A stretch of 64,000 bases of DNA from LMUY01 sp965199165 (lineage in GTDB: Bacteria > Pseudomonadota > Alphaproteobacteria > Acetobacterales > Acetobacteraceae): assembly GCA_965199165.1 (NCBI GenBank), contig OZ240681.1, forward strand, positions 3,782,001-3,846,000. The letters are read 5' to 3'. A program made the translations under genes and the position numbers. The notes below the pieces were generated by a model, which worked only from the letters and a program-made list of their open reading frames with translations, made no database searches and was not told the DNA's origin. Shown here piece by piece: positions 43,629-52,159 of the stretch. Numbering within the stretch: the first letter of the stretch is position 1; each line of letters begins with the position of its first letter.

Positions 43629-44174
43629 GTGGACAAGACACCGGGCATACGGCCGCGCCAGACGCTTTGGCGGCAATTGGACGCGGCCTCGCGCGCCGCC
43701 TTCCCGGCGTCCTGCACGGCGTTGATGCTGCTGGCGACATCCTTCCCGCTCGGCATTCCCGGCCAGGCGGAGTGGCAGCCCGCGGCGGCGTTGGCCTGCG
43801 TGTTCTTCTGGTCGCTGTTCCGCCCGGCCTCCATGCCGCCGGCCGTCGTGTTCGGCATCGGTCTGCTGGCCGACCTGCTCGGCCTGTCGCCGGTTGGCGC
43901 CACCGTGCTCGTGCTGCTGGTGGTGCATGGCCTGGCAGTGCGCTGGCGGCGGGTGCTGGTGCGGCAGGGTTTCCTGCTGGTGTGGCTGGCGTTCCTGGCC
44001 GTCGCGGCCGGTGCGGCGGTGCTGCAATGGGCGCTGACCTGCGCGCTGACGGTGCACCTGTTCTCACCCGCGCCCGCCCTGTTCCAGTGGGCGCTGACCG
44101 CCGGGCTGTATCCGGTGCTTTCCATGCTGTTCATCCGGGCGCATCGCGGCCTGGCGAACCCCGAGCAGGCATGA
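43629..44174 (+). CDS. mreD: Rod-shape determining membrane protein MreD
   Basis: Polytopic inner-membrane protein of 181 residues that links MreBC to PBP2-RodA. Five to six hydrophobic segments are seen, including FPASCTALMLLATSFPLGI, LLADLLGLSPVGATVLVLLVVHGLAV and the repeated LQWALTCALTVHLF / FQWALTAGLYPVLSMLF. Sequence is variable in the family; the assignment rests on topology and place in the operon. GTG start; the stop overlaps mrdA by four bases. Confidence 0.92.
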   Translation: MDKTPGIRPRQTLWRQLDAASRAAFPASCTALMLLATSFPLGIPGQAEWQPAAALACVFFWSLFRPASMPPAVVFGIGLLADLLGLSPVGATVLVLLVVHGLAVRWRRVLVRQGFLLVWLAFLAVAAGAAVLQWALTCALTVHLFSPAPALFQWALTAGLYPVLSMLFIRAHRGLANPEQA

Positions 44175-46033
44175 AGAAGGAAAACCGCACTACCGGCGTG
44201 TTCACCCGCCGGGCGCTGCTGGTCGCGGCCGGGCAGGTGGGCGTGCTCGGCGTGCTGGCCGCCAAGCTCTACCAGGTGCAGGTGGAGGAGGGCGGCCGCT
44301 ACGCCACCCTGGCCGAAAGCAACCGCATCAGCGCCCGGCTTATCGCCCCGCCGCGCGGCCGCATCATGGACCGGTTCGGCAACGTGGTGGGCGGCAACAA
44401 GCTCAACTGGCGCGCCCTGCTGATGGTGGAGGAGACGGCGGATGTCGGCGGCACGCTGGACGCGTTCAGCAGCGTCGTCTCGCTCGCCGACCACGAACGC
44501 GCGCGCATCGAACGCGAGATGCATCGCCGCCGCCGCTTCATCCCGCTGGTGGTGCGCGAGTTCCTCACCTGGGACGACATGGCGCGCATCGAGGTCAACG
44601 CCCCCGACCTGCCCGGCATCCTGGTCGACGTCGGCACGTCCCGCCAGTACCCGGAGGGGCCGACCCTGGCGCACGTGGTCGGCTACGTCGCCCCCCCGTC
44701 GGAGGCGGACATGGGCGACGACCCGATGCTGGCGCTGCCCGGCATCCGCATCGGCCGCGCCGGCGTCGAGAAGTTCCACGACCTGAAGCTGCGCGGCCGC
44801 GCCGGCGCCGTGCAGATGGAGGTGAACGCCGTTGGCCGGGTGATCCGCGAGTTGGATCGCCAGGAAGGCACGCAAGGCCAGGACCTCGGCCTTACGATCG
44901 ATCTGGAGTTGCAGAAGCAAGTGCTTGGCCGCCTCGGCGACCAAAGTGCATCCGCCGTGGTGATGGATTGCCGCAACGGCGAGGTGCTGGCGATGACCAC
45001 CACGCCCTCCTTCGACCCGAGCCTGTTCAACTCCGGCGTGTCGCAGGCGCAGTGGGTGGAATGGACCAACAACCGCCGTGCCCCGCTGATCAACAAGGCG
45101 ACCTCCGGCGTGTATCCGCCCGGCTCCACGTTCAAGATGGTGGTGGCCATGGCTGGGTTGGACAACAAGGTGATCGGTCCGGGCGATCGGATCAGCTGCC
45201 CGGGCTACCTCGATGTCGGCGACACGCGGTTCCATTGCTGGAGCAGGTATGGCCATGGTTCGCTGGACGTGCGCGGCGGCCTGAAGAACTCCTGCGACGT
45301 GTTCTTCTTCGAATTGGCGCGGCGCGTCGGCATCGACCGGCTGTCCGCCATGGCCAATCGGTTCGGCATCGGCGTCGACCTGGACATCGAACTGCCCGGT
45401 TCCCGCAAGGGGCTGATGCCGACGCGCGCCTGGCGTGCCGCGCACGGCCATCCCTGGGGCATCGGCGACACGGTGAACTGCGGCATCGGCCAGGGCTATG
45501 TGGAGGCGACACCGCTGGCGCTGTGCACCTACGTCTCCCGCGTGGCGACCGGCCGGGCGGTGCAGCCGCACCTGACGCGCACGCTGAACGGCACCATCCA
45601 ACCGGGCATCCGGCCGGCGGACTGGCCCAGCATGAACCTGCAGGAGCATCATCTGCAGCTCTGCCGCGAGGGCATGTTCGCCGTGGTCAACGACCCGGGC
45701 GGCACCGCGCCGCTTGCCCGGCTCAACATGCCGGGCATGCAGCTTGCGGGAAAGACCGGGTCGAGCCAGGTCCGCCACGTGTCGCGCGAGCTGCGGGAGC
45801 GCGGCAACTTCAAGTCCGAGAACCTGCCCTGGGAGTACCGCCCGCACGCGCTGTTCGTGGCGTTCGCGCCATACGACGCCCCGCGCTACGCGGTGAGCCT
45901 GGTGGTGGAGCACGGCAACGCCGGCGCCGCCGCGGCCGCGCCGCTGGCCCGGGAGATCATGGTGGACGTGCTGACCCGCGACCCGGTCAACCGCGTCGAG
46001 CCGCAGGGGCAGAAGCTGGCGGACCGGAGTTGA
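44171..46033 (+). CDS. mrdA: Penicillin-binding protein 2 (elongation transpeptidase)
   Basis: D,D-transpeptidase that cross-links new peptidoglycan during elongation, 620 residues. A single N-terminal anchor (ALLVAAGQVGVLGVLAAKL) precedes the pedestal domain with PPRGRIMDRFGNVV. The three transpeptidase motifs are S319-T-F-K322 (PPGSTFKMVV), the SxD box (KNSCDVFFF) and KTG (LAGKTGSSQV). Works with RodA, encoded 10 bases downstream. Target of beta-lactams such as mecillinam (family knowledge). Confidence 0.97.
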   Translation: MKKENRTTGVFTRRALLVAAGQVGVLGVLAAKLYQVQVEEGGRYATLAESNRISARLIAPPRGRIMDRFGNVVGGNKLNWRALLMVEETADVGGTLDAFSSVVSLADHERARIEREMHRRRRFIPLVVREFLTWDDMARIEVNAPDLPGILVDVGTSRQYPEGPTLAHVVGYVAPPSEADMGDDPMLALPGIRIGRAGVEKFHDLKLRGRAGAVQMEVNAVGRVIRELDRQEGTQGQDLGLTIDLELQKQVLGRLGDQSASAVVMDCRNGEVLAMTTTPSFDPSLFNSGVSQAQWVEWTNNRRAPLINKATSGVYPPGSTFKMVVAMAGLDNKVIGPGDRISCPGYLDVGDTRFHCWSRYGHGSLDVRGGLKNSCDVFFFELARRVGIDRLSAMANRFGIGVDLDIELPGSRKGLMPTRAWRAAHGHPWGIGDTVNCGIGQGYVEATPLALCTYVSRVATGRAVQPHLTRTLNGTIQPGIRPADWPSMNLQEHHLQLCREGMFAVVNDPGGTAPLARLNMPGMQLAGKTGSSQVRHVSRELRERGNFKSENLPWEYRPHALFVAFAPYDAPRYAVSLVVEHGNAGAAAAAPLAREIMVDVLTRDPVNRVEPQGQKLADRS

Positions 46034-46043
46034 GGGTGCGCGC

Positions 46044-47192
46044 ATGATCAACGAGCGACGGCTGATCCGTGCCGAGCCCTCCTTCGGCCTCACGACCAAG
46101 CTGTTCCAGATCTCCTGGATCTACGTCCTGCTGATCTGCGCGCTGGCTGGGGTCGGCTACGCCGCGTTGTATTCCGCTGCGGGCGGCTCGCCGGAGCCGT
46201 ATGCTTCCAAGCAGGCGATCCGCTTCGCCTTCGGCCTGGTGATGATGCTGTGCATCGCCCTAGTCGACATCCGTATCCTCGCCCGGCTGGCCTGGCCGCT
46301 CTACGCCGTCTCGCTCGCCTTGCTCGTGCTGGTGCTGCGGGTCGGGCACGTCGGCAAGGGCGCGCAGCGCTGGATCGAGTTCGGCGGAACCCAGCTCCAG
46401 CCGTCGGAGCTGATGAAGGTGGCGCTGGTGGTGGCGCTCGCCGCGTGGTTCCACCGTGCGACGTGGGAGCGGATGGGCAACCCGCTATTCCTGGTCCCGC
46501 CGGCCCTGGCCGTGGCGGCGCCGGTCCTGCTGATCCTGAAGGAGCCGAACCTCGGCACCGCCGTCATCACGGCCTTGATCGGCGGCATGATCTTCCTGGC
46601 CGCCGGAGTGCGCTGGTGGAAGATCGCGCTGGTGGTGGTGCCCATCCCGTTCGCCGCGCGCATCGCCTATGGCTACCTGCACGACTACCAGCGCGCCCGG
46701 ATCGAGACCTTCCTGAACCCCGAGAGCGACCCGCTGGGCGCCGGCTACAACATCCAGCAATCCAAGATCGCCCTCGGGTCCGGCGGGATGTGGGGCAAGG
46801 GCTTCCTGCAGGGCACCCAGGGGCACCTGAACTTCCTGCCGGAGAAGCAGACCGACTTCATCTTCACCATGCTGGCGGAGGAGTTCGGATTCGCCGGCTG
46901 CCTGGCGATCATGGCGCTGCTGATGCTGATCGTGCTCGGCGCCATGCTGATCGCGCTGCGGTGCCGGCATCAGTTCGGGCGGCTGGTGGCGCTGGGCCTG
47001 GGCGTGAACTTCTTCCTCTACGTCGCCGTGAACATCGCGATGGTGACGGGCGCCATCCCGGTCGGCGGCGTGCCGCTGCCGCTGGTGTCGTATGGCGGCT
47101 CGGCATCGCTGACGGTCATGCTGGGCTTCGGCATCCTGATGAGCGTGCACGTCCACCGGGACGTGGAGTTCAAGGATCGTCGGGAGGACTAG
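46044..47192 (+). CDS. rodA: Peptidoglycan glycosyltransferase RodA (SEDS family)
   Basis: Polymerises lipid II into glycan strands and pairs with PBP2. The SEDS signatures are present: GKGAQRWIEFGG with the following QPSELMKVAL, KEPNLGTAVI, the periplasmic catalytic-loop region around ESDPLGAGYNIQQSKIALGS, and NFLPEKQTDFIFTMLAEE. About ten transmembrane helices; 382 residues. Last gene of the mre operon; its 3' end overlaps a converging gene by 23 bases. Confidence 0.97.
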   Translation: MINERRLIRAEPSFGLTTKLFQISWIYVLLICALAGVGYAALYSAAGGSPEPYASKQAIRFAFGLVMMLCIALVDIRILARLAWPLYAVSLALLVLVLRVGHVGKGAQRWIEFGGTQLQPSELMKVALVVALAAWFHRATWERMGNPLFLVPPALAVAAPVLLILKEPNLGTAVITALIGGMIFLAAGVRWWKIALVVVPIPFAARIAYGYLHDYQRARIETFLNPESDPLGAGYNIQQSKIALGSGGMWGKGFLQGTQGHLNFLPEKQTDFIFTMLAEEFGFAGCLAIMALLMLIVLGAMLIALRCRHQFGRLVALGLGVNFFLYVAVNIAMVTGAIPVGGVPLPLVSYGGSASLTVMLGFGILMSVHVHRDVEFKDRRED

Positions 47193-47658
47193 GCTCGGCG
47201 TCGCTCGCCTCCGCGAGGAGGGCGGTGGCACGGTCCACGGTGCGGACCATGATCTCTCCCGACCGTTTGACCGCCGGGTCGGCATGGTTGAGCAGCCGGT
47301 CCGCCACCAGCAGCACGGGCGACAGCGCGCCGCGGATGTCGTGACGTAGCTTGCGCATCTGCTCGGTCTTGGCGGCCAAGGTGAGCTCGAGCGGCTGCGG
47401 CCTGGCCGCGTTGCCGCGATCCCACGCCATCAGCAGCGCCGTGCCGCCGCATGCCAGAGCGGCAGCCACCACGGCGAATGCGGCCCAGGCAGCTCGCTGC
47501 GGTGGCGCCGTGCCGATCGCCAGGCAGGCCGCGTAGCCCAGCACCTGGCCGGCGAAGGCGAACGCCGCGCAGGCCGCGAACCACCCGGCCACTTGGGCCA
47601 CGGAGCGGGAAGGGGAGGGGAAGGGCAACGGTCGGGGACTCCTGGCCGGGACGGTCAT
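47170..47658 (-). CDS. Membrane protein with a histidine-kinase-like DHp helix but no ATPase domain
   Basis: A 162-residue product with two hydrophobic hairpin segments (VAGWFAACAAFAFAGQVLGYA, AAWAAFAVVAAALACGGTALLM) and then AKTEQMRKLRHDIRGALSPVLLV. The latter looks like the dimerisation/phosphoacceptor helix of a histidine kinase, H-D-I-R-G with the His that would be phosphorylated, followed by a second helix. No N, G1 or G2 ATP-binding motifs follow; the chain ends after an acidic tail. It may be a truncated kinase, a phosphotransfer partner or a mere membrane protein. The ATG at MTVPARS was chosen; it lies head-to-head with rpmH. Confidence 0.6.
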   Translation of the reverse strand: MTVPARSPRPLPFPSPSRSVAQVAGWFAACAAFAFAGQVLGYAACLAIGTAPPQRAAWAAFAVVAAALACGGTALLMAWDRGNAARPQPLELTLAAKTEQMRKLRHDIRGALSPVLLVADRLLNHADPAVKRSGEIMVRTVDRATALLAEASDAEPSPPDDP

Positions 47659-47675
47659 ACACCAGGTGGGGCGAA

Positions 47676-47705
47676 TTGACGCAGCGCATGGCGCTCGCCT
47701 ATAAG
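47676..47705 (+). promoter_or_regulatory. Strong promoter of the rpmH-rnpA-yidD-yidC operon
   Basis: TTGACG, an 18-base spacer and TATAAG; with CTATAA as the -10 the spacer is 17. This is the closest match to the sigma-70 consensus in the window and ends about 55 bases before the rpmH GTG, as expected for a ribosomal-protein operon. Confidence 0.65.
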
Positions 47706-47760
47706 CCGGCCGCTGACAGGGTCCGCGTGAGCGAGCCCCTTCCGCTGTTGGAGAACCGCC

Positions 47761-47895
47761 GTGAAGCGCACTTATCAACCCTCCAAGCTGGTCCGCAAGC
47801 GCCGGCATGGCTTCCGGGCCCGCATGGCGACCGTCGGCGGCAGGAAGGTGATCGCAAACCGGCGCCGGGTCGGCCGCAAGAAGCTCTCGGCCTAA
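47761..47895 (+). CDS. rpmH: 50S ribosomal protein L34
   Basis: Translation of the GTG-started frame gives a 44-residue protein, beginning KRTYQPSKLVRKRRHGFRAR, with GGRKVIANRRRVGRKKLSA at the end, which is the L34 sequence almost in its consensus form. It is a structural protein of the large ribosomal subunit. GGAG lies nine bases before the start. rnpA follows after nine bases, the order conserved in nearly all bacteria. Confidence 0.98.
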   Translation: MKRTYQPSKLVRKRRHGFRARMATVGGRKVIANRRRVGRKKLSA

Positions 47896-47904
47896 GGCGT
47901 CATC

Positions 47905-48276
47905 ATGGCGCCGGATCGGGCGCCCGCCCTGACGACCGCCCCTTCGCCGACCCGGCTGAAACGACGGGCGGAGTTCCTGCGCGCGGCGAAGAGCGGGCGC
48001 AAGGCTGTGATGCCCGGCCTCGTGCTGCAGGCCCTGGCCCATACCCAGTCCGGCCCAGCCCGCGTCGGCTTCACGGTGACGAAGAAGGTGGGCAATGCCG
48101 TGATCCGCAACCGGACTCGCCGGCGCCTGAAGGAAGCGGCTCGGCTGCTCTTCCTGCAACGTCCCGTATCCTCCGTCGACCTCGTGCTGATCGGCCGCGA
48201 TGGCACCCGGGCCCGACCGTTCCCGGCGCTGATGGACGATGTCCGGCGTGCCTTGGACAAGGCCGGCGTGCGATGA
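47905..48276 (+). CDS. rnpA: Ribonuclease P protein component
   Basis: Basic protein of 123 residues that binds the catalytic RNA of RNase P and helps 5' processing of tRNA precursors. The start of the conserved domain is RLKRRAEFLRAAKSGRKAVM, and the RNR motif VGNAVIRNRTRRRLKEAAR is intact. The alphaproteobacterial acidic C-terminal helix is present (DDVRRALDKAG). Stop overlaps the yidD ATG by four bases. Confidence 0.96.
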   Translation: MAPDRAPALTTAPSPTRLKRRAEFLRAAKSGRKAVMPGLVLQALAHTQSGPARVGFTVTKKVGNAVIRNRTRRRLKEAARLLFLQRPVSSVDLVLIGRDGTRARPFPALMDDVRRALDKAGVR

Positions 48277-48503
48277 CCCCGGCGGCGGCCGTGCTGGAAG
48301 GTGTCGTGCGCGGCTACCAATGGACGGTCCGCCCGCTGATCGGCGCCAACTGCCGCTTCCATCCAGGGTGCAGCGACTACGCCGCGGAGGCGCTTCGCAC
48401 GCACGGCGCCTTGCGCGGCAGCGCGTTGGCCGCCCGGCGCGTCTTGCGCTGCAACCCCTGGAACGAGGGCGGGTTCGACCCCGTCCCCAAGCCCGAGAGC
48501 TGA
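48273..48503 (+). CDS. yidD: Membrane-protein insertion efficiency factor YidD
   Basis: A 76-residue inner-membrane-associated protein that improves YidC-dependent insertion. The family signature NCRFHPGCSDYAAEAL is complete with its three conserved cysteines (third in RVLRCNPWNEGGFDPVP). The ATG overlaps the rnpA stop; yidC follows after nine bases. Such short genes are often missed, but the signature makes this certain. Confidence 0.95.
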   Translation: MTPAAAVLEGVVRGYQWTVRPLIGANCRFHPGCSDYAAEALRTHGALRGSALAARRVLRCNPWNEGGFDPVPKPES

Positions 48504-48512
48504 TCGCCCCGC

Positions 48513-50291
48513 ATGGACCAGAAGCGCCTCATCGTTGCCATCGCCGTCTCGCTCGCGATCCTGCTGGGCTTCCAGTTCCTGCTGCCCAAGGCGCCCCTGC
48601 GGCCTCCGGCGCAGGAGACGGCGGCCGCGTTGAACACCCCGGCGCCCGAGGCAGCACGCCGCACGGCTGACCCGTCCTTCCCTGGCACCGAACCCGAGGC
48701 CGTGCCCGCGCCCAAGGACGTGCAGCGCATCCCCATCAATGCCGACCGCGTCAGCGGAACCGTCAGCCTGCGCGGCGGGGTGCTGGATGACCTGGTGCTG
48801 CGCGACTACCACGAGGAGGTGAGCCCCAGTTCGCCTCTGGTCCGCATCCTGGAGCCGCAGACCGACCCCGAGCCCAACTACATCCAATACGGCTGGACCA
48901 GCGACACGCCCGGCGTGAAGCTGCCGACCGATGCGACCGACTGGACGGCGTCGGGCAAGGAACTGACCCGGGCCGCGCCGCTGACGCTGAGCTGGGACAA
49001 CGGCGCCGGGCTGCTGTTCTCGATCAAGCTCGAAGTCGACGACTTCTACATGTTCACCGTCACGCAGTCGGTGCGGAACAACACCGGCGTACCGGTGGAT
49101 CTGCACCCCTACGAGCGGGTGCGCCGCGACTACCAGCCGGTGACCGCCGGGTACTACATTCTGCACGAAGGCCCGCTCGGCGTGCTGAACGGCAAGCTGG
49201 ACGATCCGAGCTACGCCACGGTGAAGTCGGACGCCGCCAAGAACGCCGGGGTCGCACAGACGACGCAGACCACCGGCGGCTGGATCGGCATTACCGACAA
49301 GTACTGGCTGACCGCCGTGATCCCGGACCAGGCTGCGGCGCAGACCGCGACCTACCGCCATGGCCGCTCGGCCACCGGGCCGGACCGCTACCAGGCGGAC
49401 TTCACCGCCACCGCCCCGGTGACGGTGGCGCCCGGCGCGAGCGCCTCGTCCAGCTTCGGCGCGTTCGCAGGGGCGAAGGAGGTGCACCTGCTCACCCGCT
49501 ACGAGCAGATGGAGCACATCCCGCTGTTTTCCTACGCGGTCGATTTCGGCTGGTTCTGGTTCCTGACCAAGCCGATCTTCTACGCGCTGGACTGGCTGAA
49601 CGGCGTGCTGGGTAATTTCGGCGTGGCGATCATGGTGTTCACCGTGTTCGCCAAGATGCTGTTCTTCCCGCTGGCGAACAAATCCTACCGCTCGATGAGC
49701 AAGATGAAGCTGCTCGGCCCGAAGATGACGGCGCTGCGGGAGCGGCTGAAGGACGATCCGACCAAGCTGCAGTCCGAGATGATGCAGCTCTACAAGGCGG
49801 AGAAGGTGAACCCGGCCAGCGGCTGCCTGCCCATGCTGGTGCAGATCCCCGTGTTCTTCTCGCTCTACAAGGTGATCTTCGTCACCATCGAGATGCGGCA
49901 CGCCCCGTTCTTCGGCTGGATCCACGATCTGTCCGCGCTCGACCCGACCAACGTGTTCAACCTGTTCGGGCTGATCCCGGTCGATCCGACGCACTACGCT
50001 GGCTTCCTGCATTTATCGGCCTGGACGCTGATCATGGGCGCCACGATGTATGTGCAGCAGCAGTTGAACCCGCCGCCGCCGGACCCGATGCAGGCGCGGC
50101 TGTTCAAGTTCATGCCGCTGATCTTCATGTTCATGATGGGCCGGTTTCCCGCCGGGCTGCTGATCTACTGGAGCTGGAACAATACCCTTACCGTGCTGCA
50201 ACAATGGCTGATCATGCGGCGGACCAGGATCGGCCCGGCAGTGAAGGCGCAGATCGCGAGCACCCCGAAGAGCCAGGGCGCGAAGAGCTAG
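48513..50291 (+). CDS. yidC: Membrane protein insertase YidC
   Basis: Inserts and folds inner-membrane proteins alone or with SecYEG. The 592-residue chain has the Gram-negative layout: an N-terminal signal anchor (RLIVAIAVSLAILLGFQFLLP), a large periplasmic beta-sandwich domain to about residue 340, and the conserved five-helix core with the cytoplasmic hairpin KSYRSMSKMKLLGPKMTAL and PVFFSLYKVIFVTIEMRHAP. The C-terminal tail is basic. Downstream engB overlaps its end. Confidence 0.97.
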   Translation: MDQKRLIVAIAVSLAILLGFQFLLPKAPLRPPAQETAAALNTPAPEAARRTADPSFPGTEPEAVPAPKDVQRIPINADRVSGTVSLRGGVLDDLVLRDYHEEVSPSSPLVRILEPQTDPEPNYIQYGWTSDTPGVKLPTDATDWTASGKELTRAAPLTLSWDNGAGLLFSIKLEVDDFYMFTVTQSVRNNTGVPVDLHPYERVRRDYQPVTAGYYILHEGPLGVLNGKLDDPSYATVKSDAAKNAGVAQTTQTTGGWIGITDKYWLTAVIPDQAAAQTATYRHGRSATGPDRYQADFTATAPVTVAPGASASSSFGAFAGAKEVHLLTRYEQMEHIPLFSYAVDFGWFWFLTKPIFYALDWLNGVLGNFGVAIMVFTVFAKMLFFPLANKSYRSMSKMKLLGPKMTALRERLKDDPTKLQSEMMQLYKAEKVNPASGCLPMLVQIPVFFSLYKVIFVTIEMRHAPFFGWIHDLSALDPTNVFNLFGLIPVDPTHYAGFLHLSAWTLIMGATMYVQQQLNPPPPDPMQARLFKFMPLIFMFMMGRFPAGLLIYWSWNNTLTVLQQWLIMRRTRIGPAVKAQIASTPKSQGAKS

Positions 50292-50911
50292 AGGCCCAGG
50301 CGCTCGAGCGGGGACGGCTGCTGTTCGCGGCGCCCTGCAAGTTCTTCTTCGCCGCACAGCGCCTGGACCAGCTGCCTCCCCCCGCAGGGACGGAGGTGGC
50401 GTTCGCCGGGCGCTCCAACGTGGGCAAGTCGAGCCTGATCAACGCGTTGGTCGGCCATCACGCGCTCGCCCGCGCCTCCCACACGCCTGGCCGCACCCGG
50501 CAGCTGAACTTCTTCGATCTGGGCGGCCGGCTTACCCTGGTGGACATGCCCGGCTACGGCTACGCCCAGGCGGCGAAGTCGGTGAAGGAGGACTGGCAGG
50601 GCCTGATGTTCGACTACCTGCGAGGGCGGCCCACCTTGCATCGAGTGCTGCTGTTGCTGGACGCGCGGATCGAGATCAAGGCGTCCGACACCGCCGCGAT
50701 GGACTTGCTGGACCGCGCCGCGGTGACCTACCAGTTCGTGCTGACCAAGGCGGACGACGTCAAGCCGCGCGCGCTGGAAGCCAAGCAGGAGGAGGTGGTG
50801 ACGATCGCCCGCAAGCACCCGGCCGCATACCCGGAGGTCTCGACCACCAGCAGCAATACCGGCCGCGGCATCGAGGCGTTGCGGGCCAGCCTCGCCGCGC
50901 TCACGGGTTGA
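50204..50911 (+). CDS. engB: Ribosome-biogenesis GTPase EngB (YsxC/YihA)
   Basis: GTPase needed for assembly of the 50S subunit, 235 residues. All G motifs are present: G1 (FAGRSNVGKSSLINAL), G2 Thr (HTPGRTRQLNFF), G3 (LVDMPGYGYA), G4 (LTKADDVKP) and G5 (STTSSNTGRG). The conserved family N-terminus (ALERGRLLFAAPCKFFFAA) begins near residue 34, but the only in-frame ATG/GTG upstream is inside yidC, giving an 88-base overlap and a 30-residue extension. The true start may be a rarer codon nearer the yidC stop. Confidence 0.95.
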   Translation: MADHAADQDRPGSEGADREHPEEPGREELEAQALERGRLLFAAPCKFFFAAQRLDQLPPPAGTEVAFAGRSNVGKSSLINALVGHHALARASHTPGRTRQLNFFDLGGRLTLVDMPGYGYAQAAKSVKEDWQGLMFDYLRGRPTLHRVLLLLDARIEIKASDTAAMDLLDRAAVTYQFVLTKADDVKPRALEAKQEEVVTIARKHPAAYPEVSTTSSNTGRGIEALRASLAALTG

Positions 50912-50968
50912 CCGGGTGGTGCGCCGGCCGCTAGCTGGCCTCTCAGTTCCGCCGGGGGACGCGTCCGC

Positions 50969-51877
50969 ATGAGCACCGAACTCGAGGAGATGATCCAGGC
51001 CGAGCCCAGCGAGCAGGCCCGGATCCTGGCGCATGCCTTGCCGTACCTGCGGCGCTACGCCGGCGCCACCGTGGTGATCAAGTACGGGGGCCACGCCATG
51101 GGCGAGCAGGATTTGGCGCAGAATTTCGGCCGCGACATCGCCCTGTTGAAGCAGGTGGGCATCAACCCGGTGGTGGTGCATGGCGGCGGCCCGCAGATCA
51201 ACGCGATGCTGAAGCGGCTGGCGATCCAATCGACCTTCGTCGACGGACTGCGTGTGACCGATGCGGCCATGGTCGAGGTGGTGGAGATGGTCCTGGCCGG
51301 GACCGTCAACAAGCACGTCGCCGGGCTGATCAACGCGGCCGGCGCCCTGGCGGTGGGCATCTGCGGCAAGGATGGCGGCCTGATCCGCGCGCGCAAGCTG
51401 CAGCGCAGCGTGCGCGATCCGGACAGCCGGATCGAACGCGTGCTGGATTTGGGCTTCGTCGGCGAGCCGGCGGAGATCGACGTGCGCGTGATCCACGCGT
51501 TGACGGGCGCCGGGCTGATCCCGGTGATCGCGCCGGTGGGCTGGGGCGAGGATGGGCAGACCTACAACATCAACGCCGACACGGTGGCGGGCGCCGTGGC
51601 TGGCGCTCTGGGTGCCAAGCGGCTGCTGATGCTGACCGACGTGCCCGGTGTGCTGGACGCCGAGAAGAAGCTGCTGCCGGAGCTGACGATCGCGGATGTG
51701 GGCCGGCTTTGCGCCGAGGGCGTCATCACCGGGGGAATGATCCCCAAGGTGGAGACCTGCGTCGCGGCGGTCCGCGGCGGGGTGAAGGCTGCGGTGATCC
51801 TGGATGGCAAGCTGCCCCACGCGTGCCTGTTGGAGATGTTCCTGCAGGGCGGCATCGGCACGCTGATCCGGGCGTAG
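50969..51877 (+). CDS. argB: N-acetylglutamate kinase ArgB
   Basis: Second step of arginine synthesis, phosphorylating N-acetylglutamate. Conserved blocks are VIKYGGHAMGEQDLAQNFGRDI, VVVHGGGPQINAMLKRL, the substrate loop around GLRVTDAAMVEVVEMVLAG, YNINADTVAGAVAGALGA and GGMIPKVETCVAAV. At 302 residues it has the extra N-terminal helix of arginine-feedback-inhibited hexameric kinases (LPYLRRYAGATVVIKYGGH), so feedback control is likely (inference). It begins 57 bases after engB. Confidence 0.97.
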   Translation: MSTELEEMIQAEPSEQARILAHALPYLRRYAGATVVIKYGGHAMGEQDLAQNFGRDIALLKQVGINPVVVHGGGPQINAMLKRLAIQSTFVDGLRVTDAAMVEVVEMVLAGTVNKHVAGLINAAGALAVGICGKDGGLIRARKLQRSVRDPDSRIERVLDLGFVGEPAEIDVRVIHALTGAGLIPVIAPVGWGEDGQTYNINADTVAGAVAGALGAKRLLMLTDVPGVLDAEKKLLPELTIADVGRLCAEGVITGGMIPKVETCVAAVRGGVKAAVILDGKLPHACLLEMFLQGGIGTLIRA

Positions 51878-51893
51878 CTGGGCTCGGCAATCT

Positions 51894-51926
51894 CCCTCTC
51901 CTTCCGGGAGAGGGCCGGGGTGAGGG
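51894..51926. repeat. CCCTCTCC hairpin with GGGGTGAGGG module, after argB
   Basis: An 8-bp stem CCCTCTCC / GGGAGAGGG-type with loop TTCCG, followed by CCGGGGTGAGGGTGC, the same module pair as in the other intergenic repeats. It begins 17 bases after the argB stop and could end that transcript. Confidence 0.6.
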
Positions 51927-52038
51927 TGCCACGCGGAGGACGTCACCCGGCGGGACGACTCGCCCCTCCACTGCCATTCCACGGGCTATCGCCCGCGAAC
52001 CTTTGGCAGTTCCGCCCAACCCTCTCCCAGAGGGCAGG

Positions 52039-52116
52039 GCCATCGCATGCGGCCGCATTCCCGCTTTGGAACCCTCTCCCGCTGGCGGGAGAGGGAGCTC
52101 CGACATATGCGATGGC
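52039..52116. repeat. 78-bp palindromic intergenic element, copy 2
   Basis: Reverse-orientation partner of the element at 15992-16069. Ends are GCCATCGCAT and ATGCGATGGC (exact inverted repeats), with an inner CCCTCTCCCGC / GCGGGAGAGGG stem. CCCTCTCCCAGAGGG and CCCAGAGGGAGAGGG sequences flank it. The 282-base argB-CHRD gap is otherwise empty of coding signal. Confidence 0.78.
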
Positions 52117-52159
52117 CCGGCCCAGAGGGAGAGGGCTTTGGAGCGGGCGGCGGCTGAGC

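Noticed and set aside
42746..46099. An open frame of more than 1100 codons antisense to mreC-mreD-mrdA
   Set aside because: Same reason: antisense of certain genes, composition typical of GC-rich shadow frames, no motifs.
47659..47760. Replication origin near rpmH
   Set aside because: In some bacteria oriC lies near rpmH, but there is no dnaA gene, no cluster of TTATNCACA boxes and no AT-rich unwinding stretch here; only a promoter is visible.
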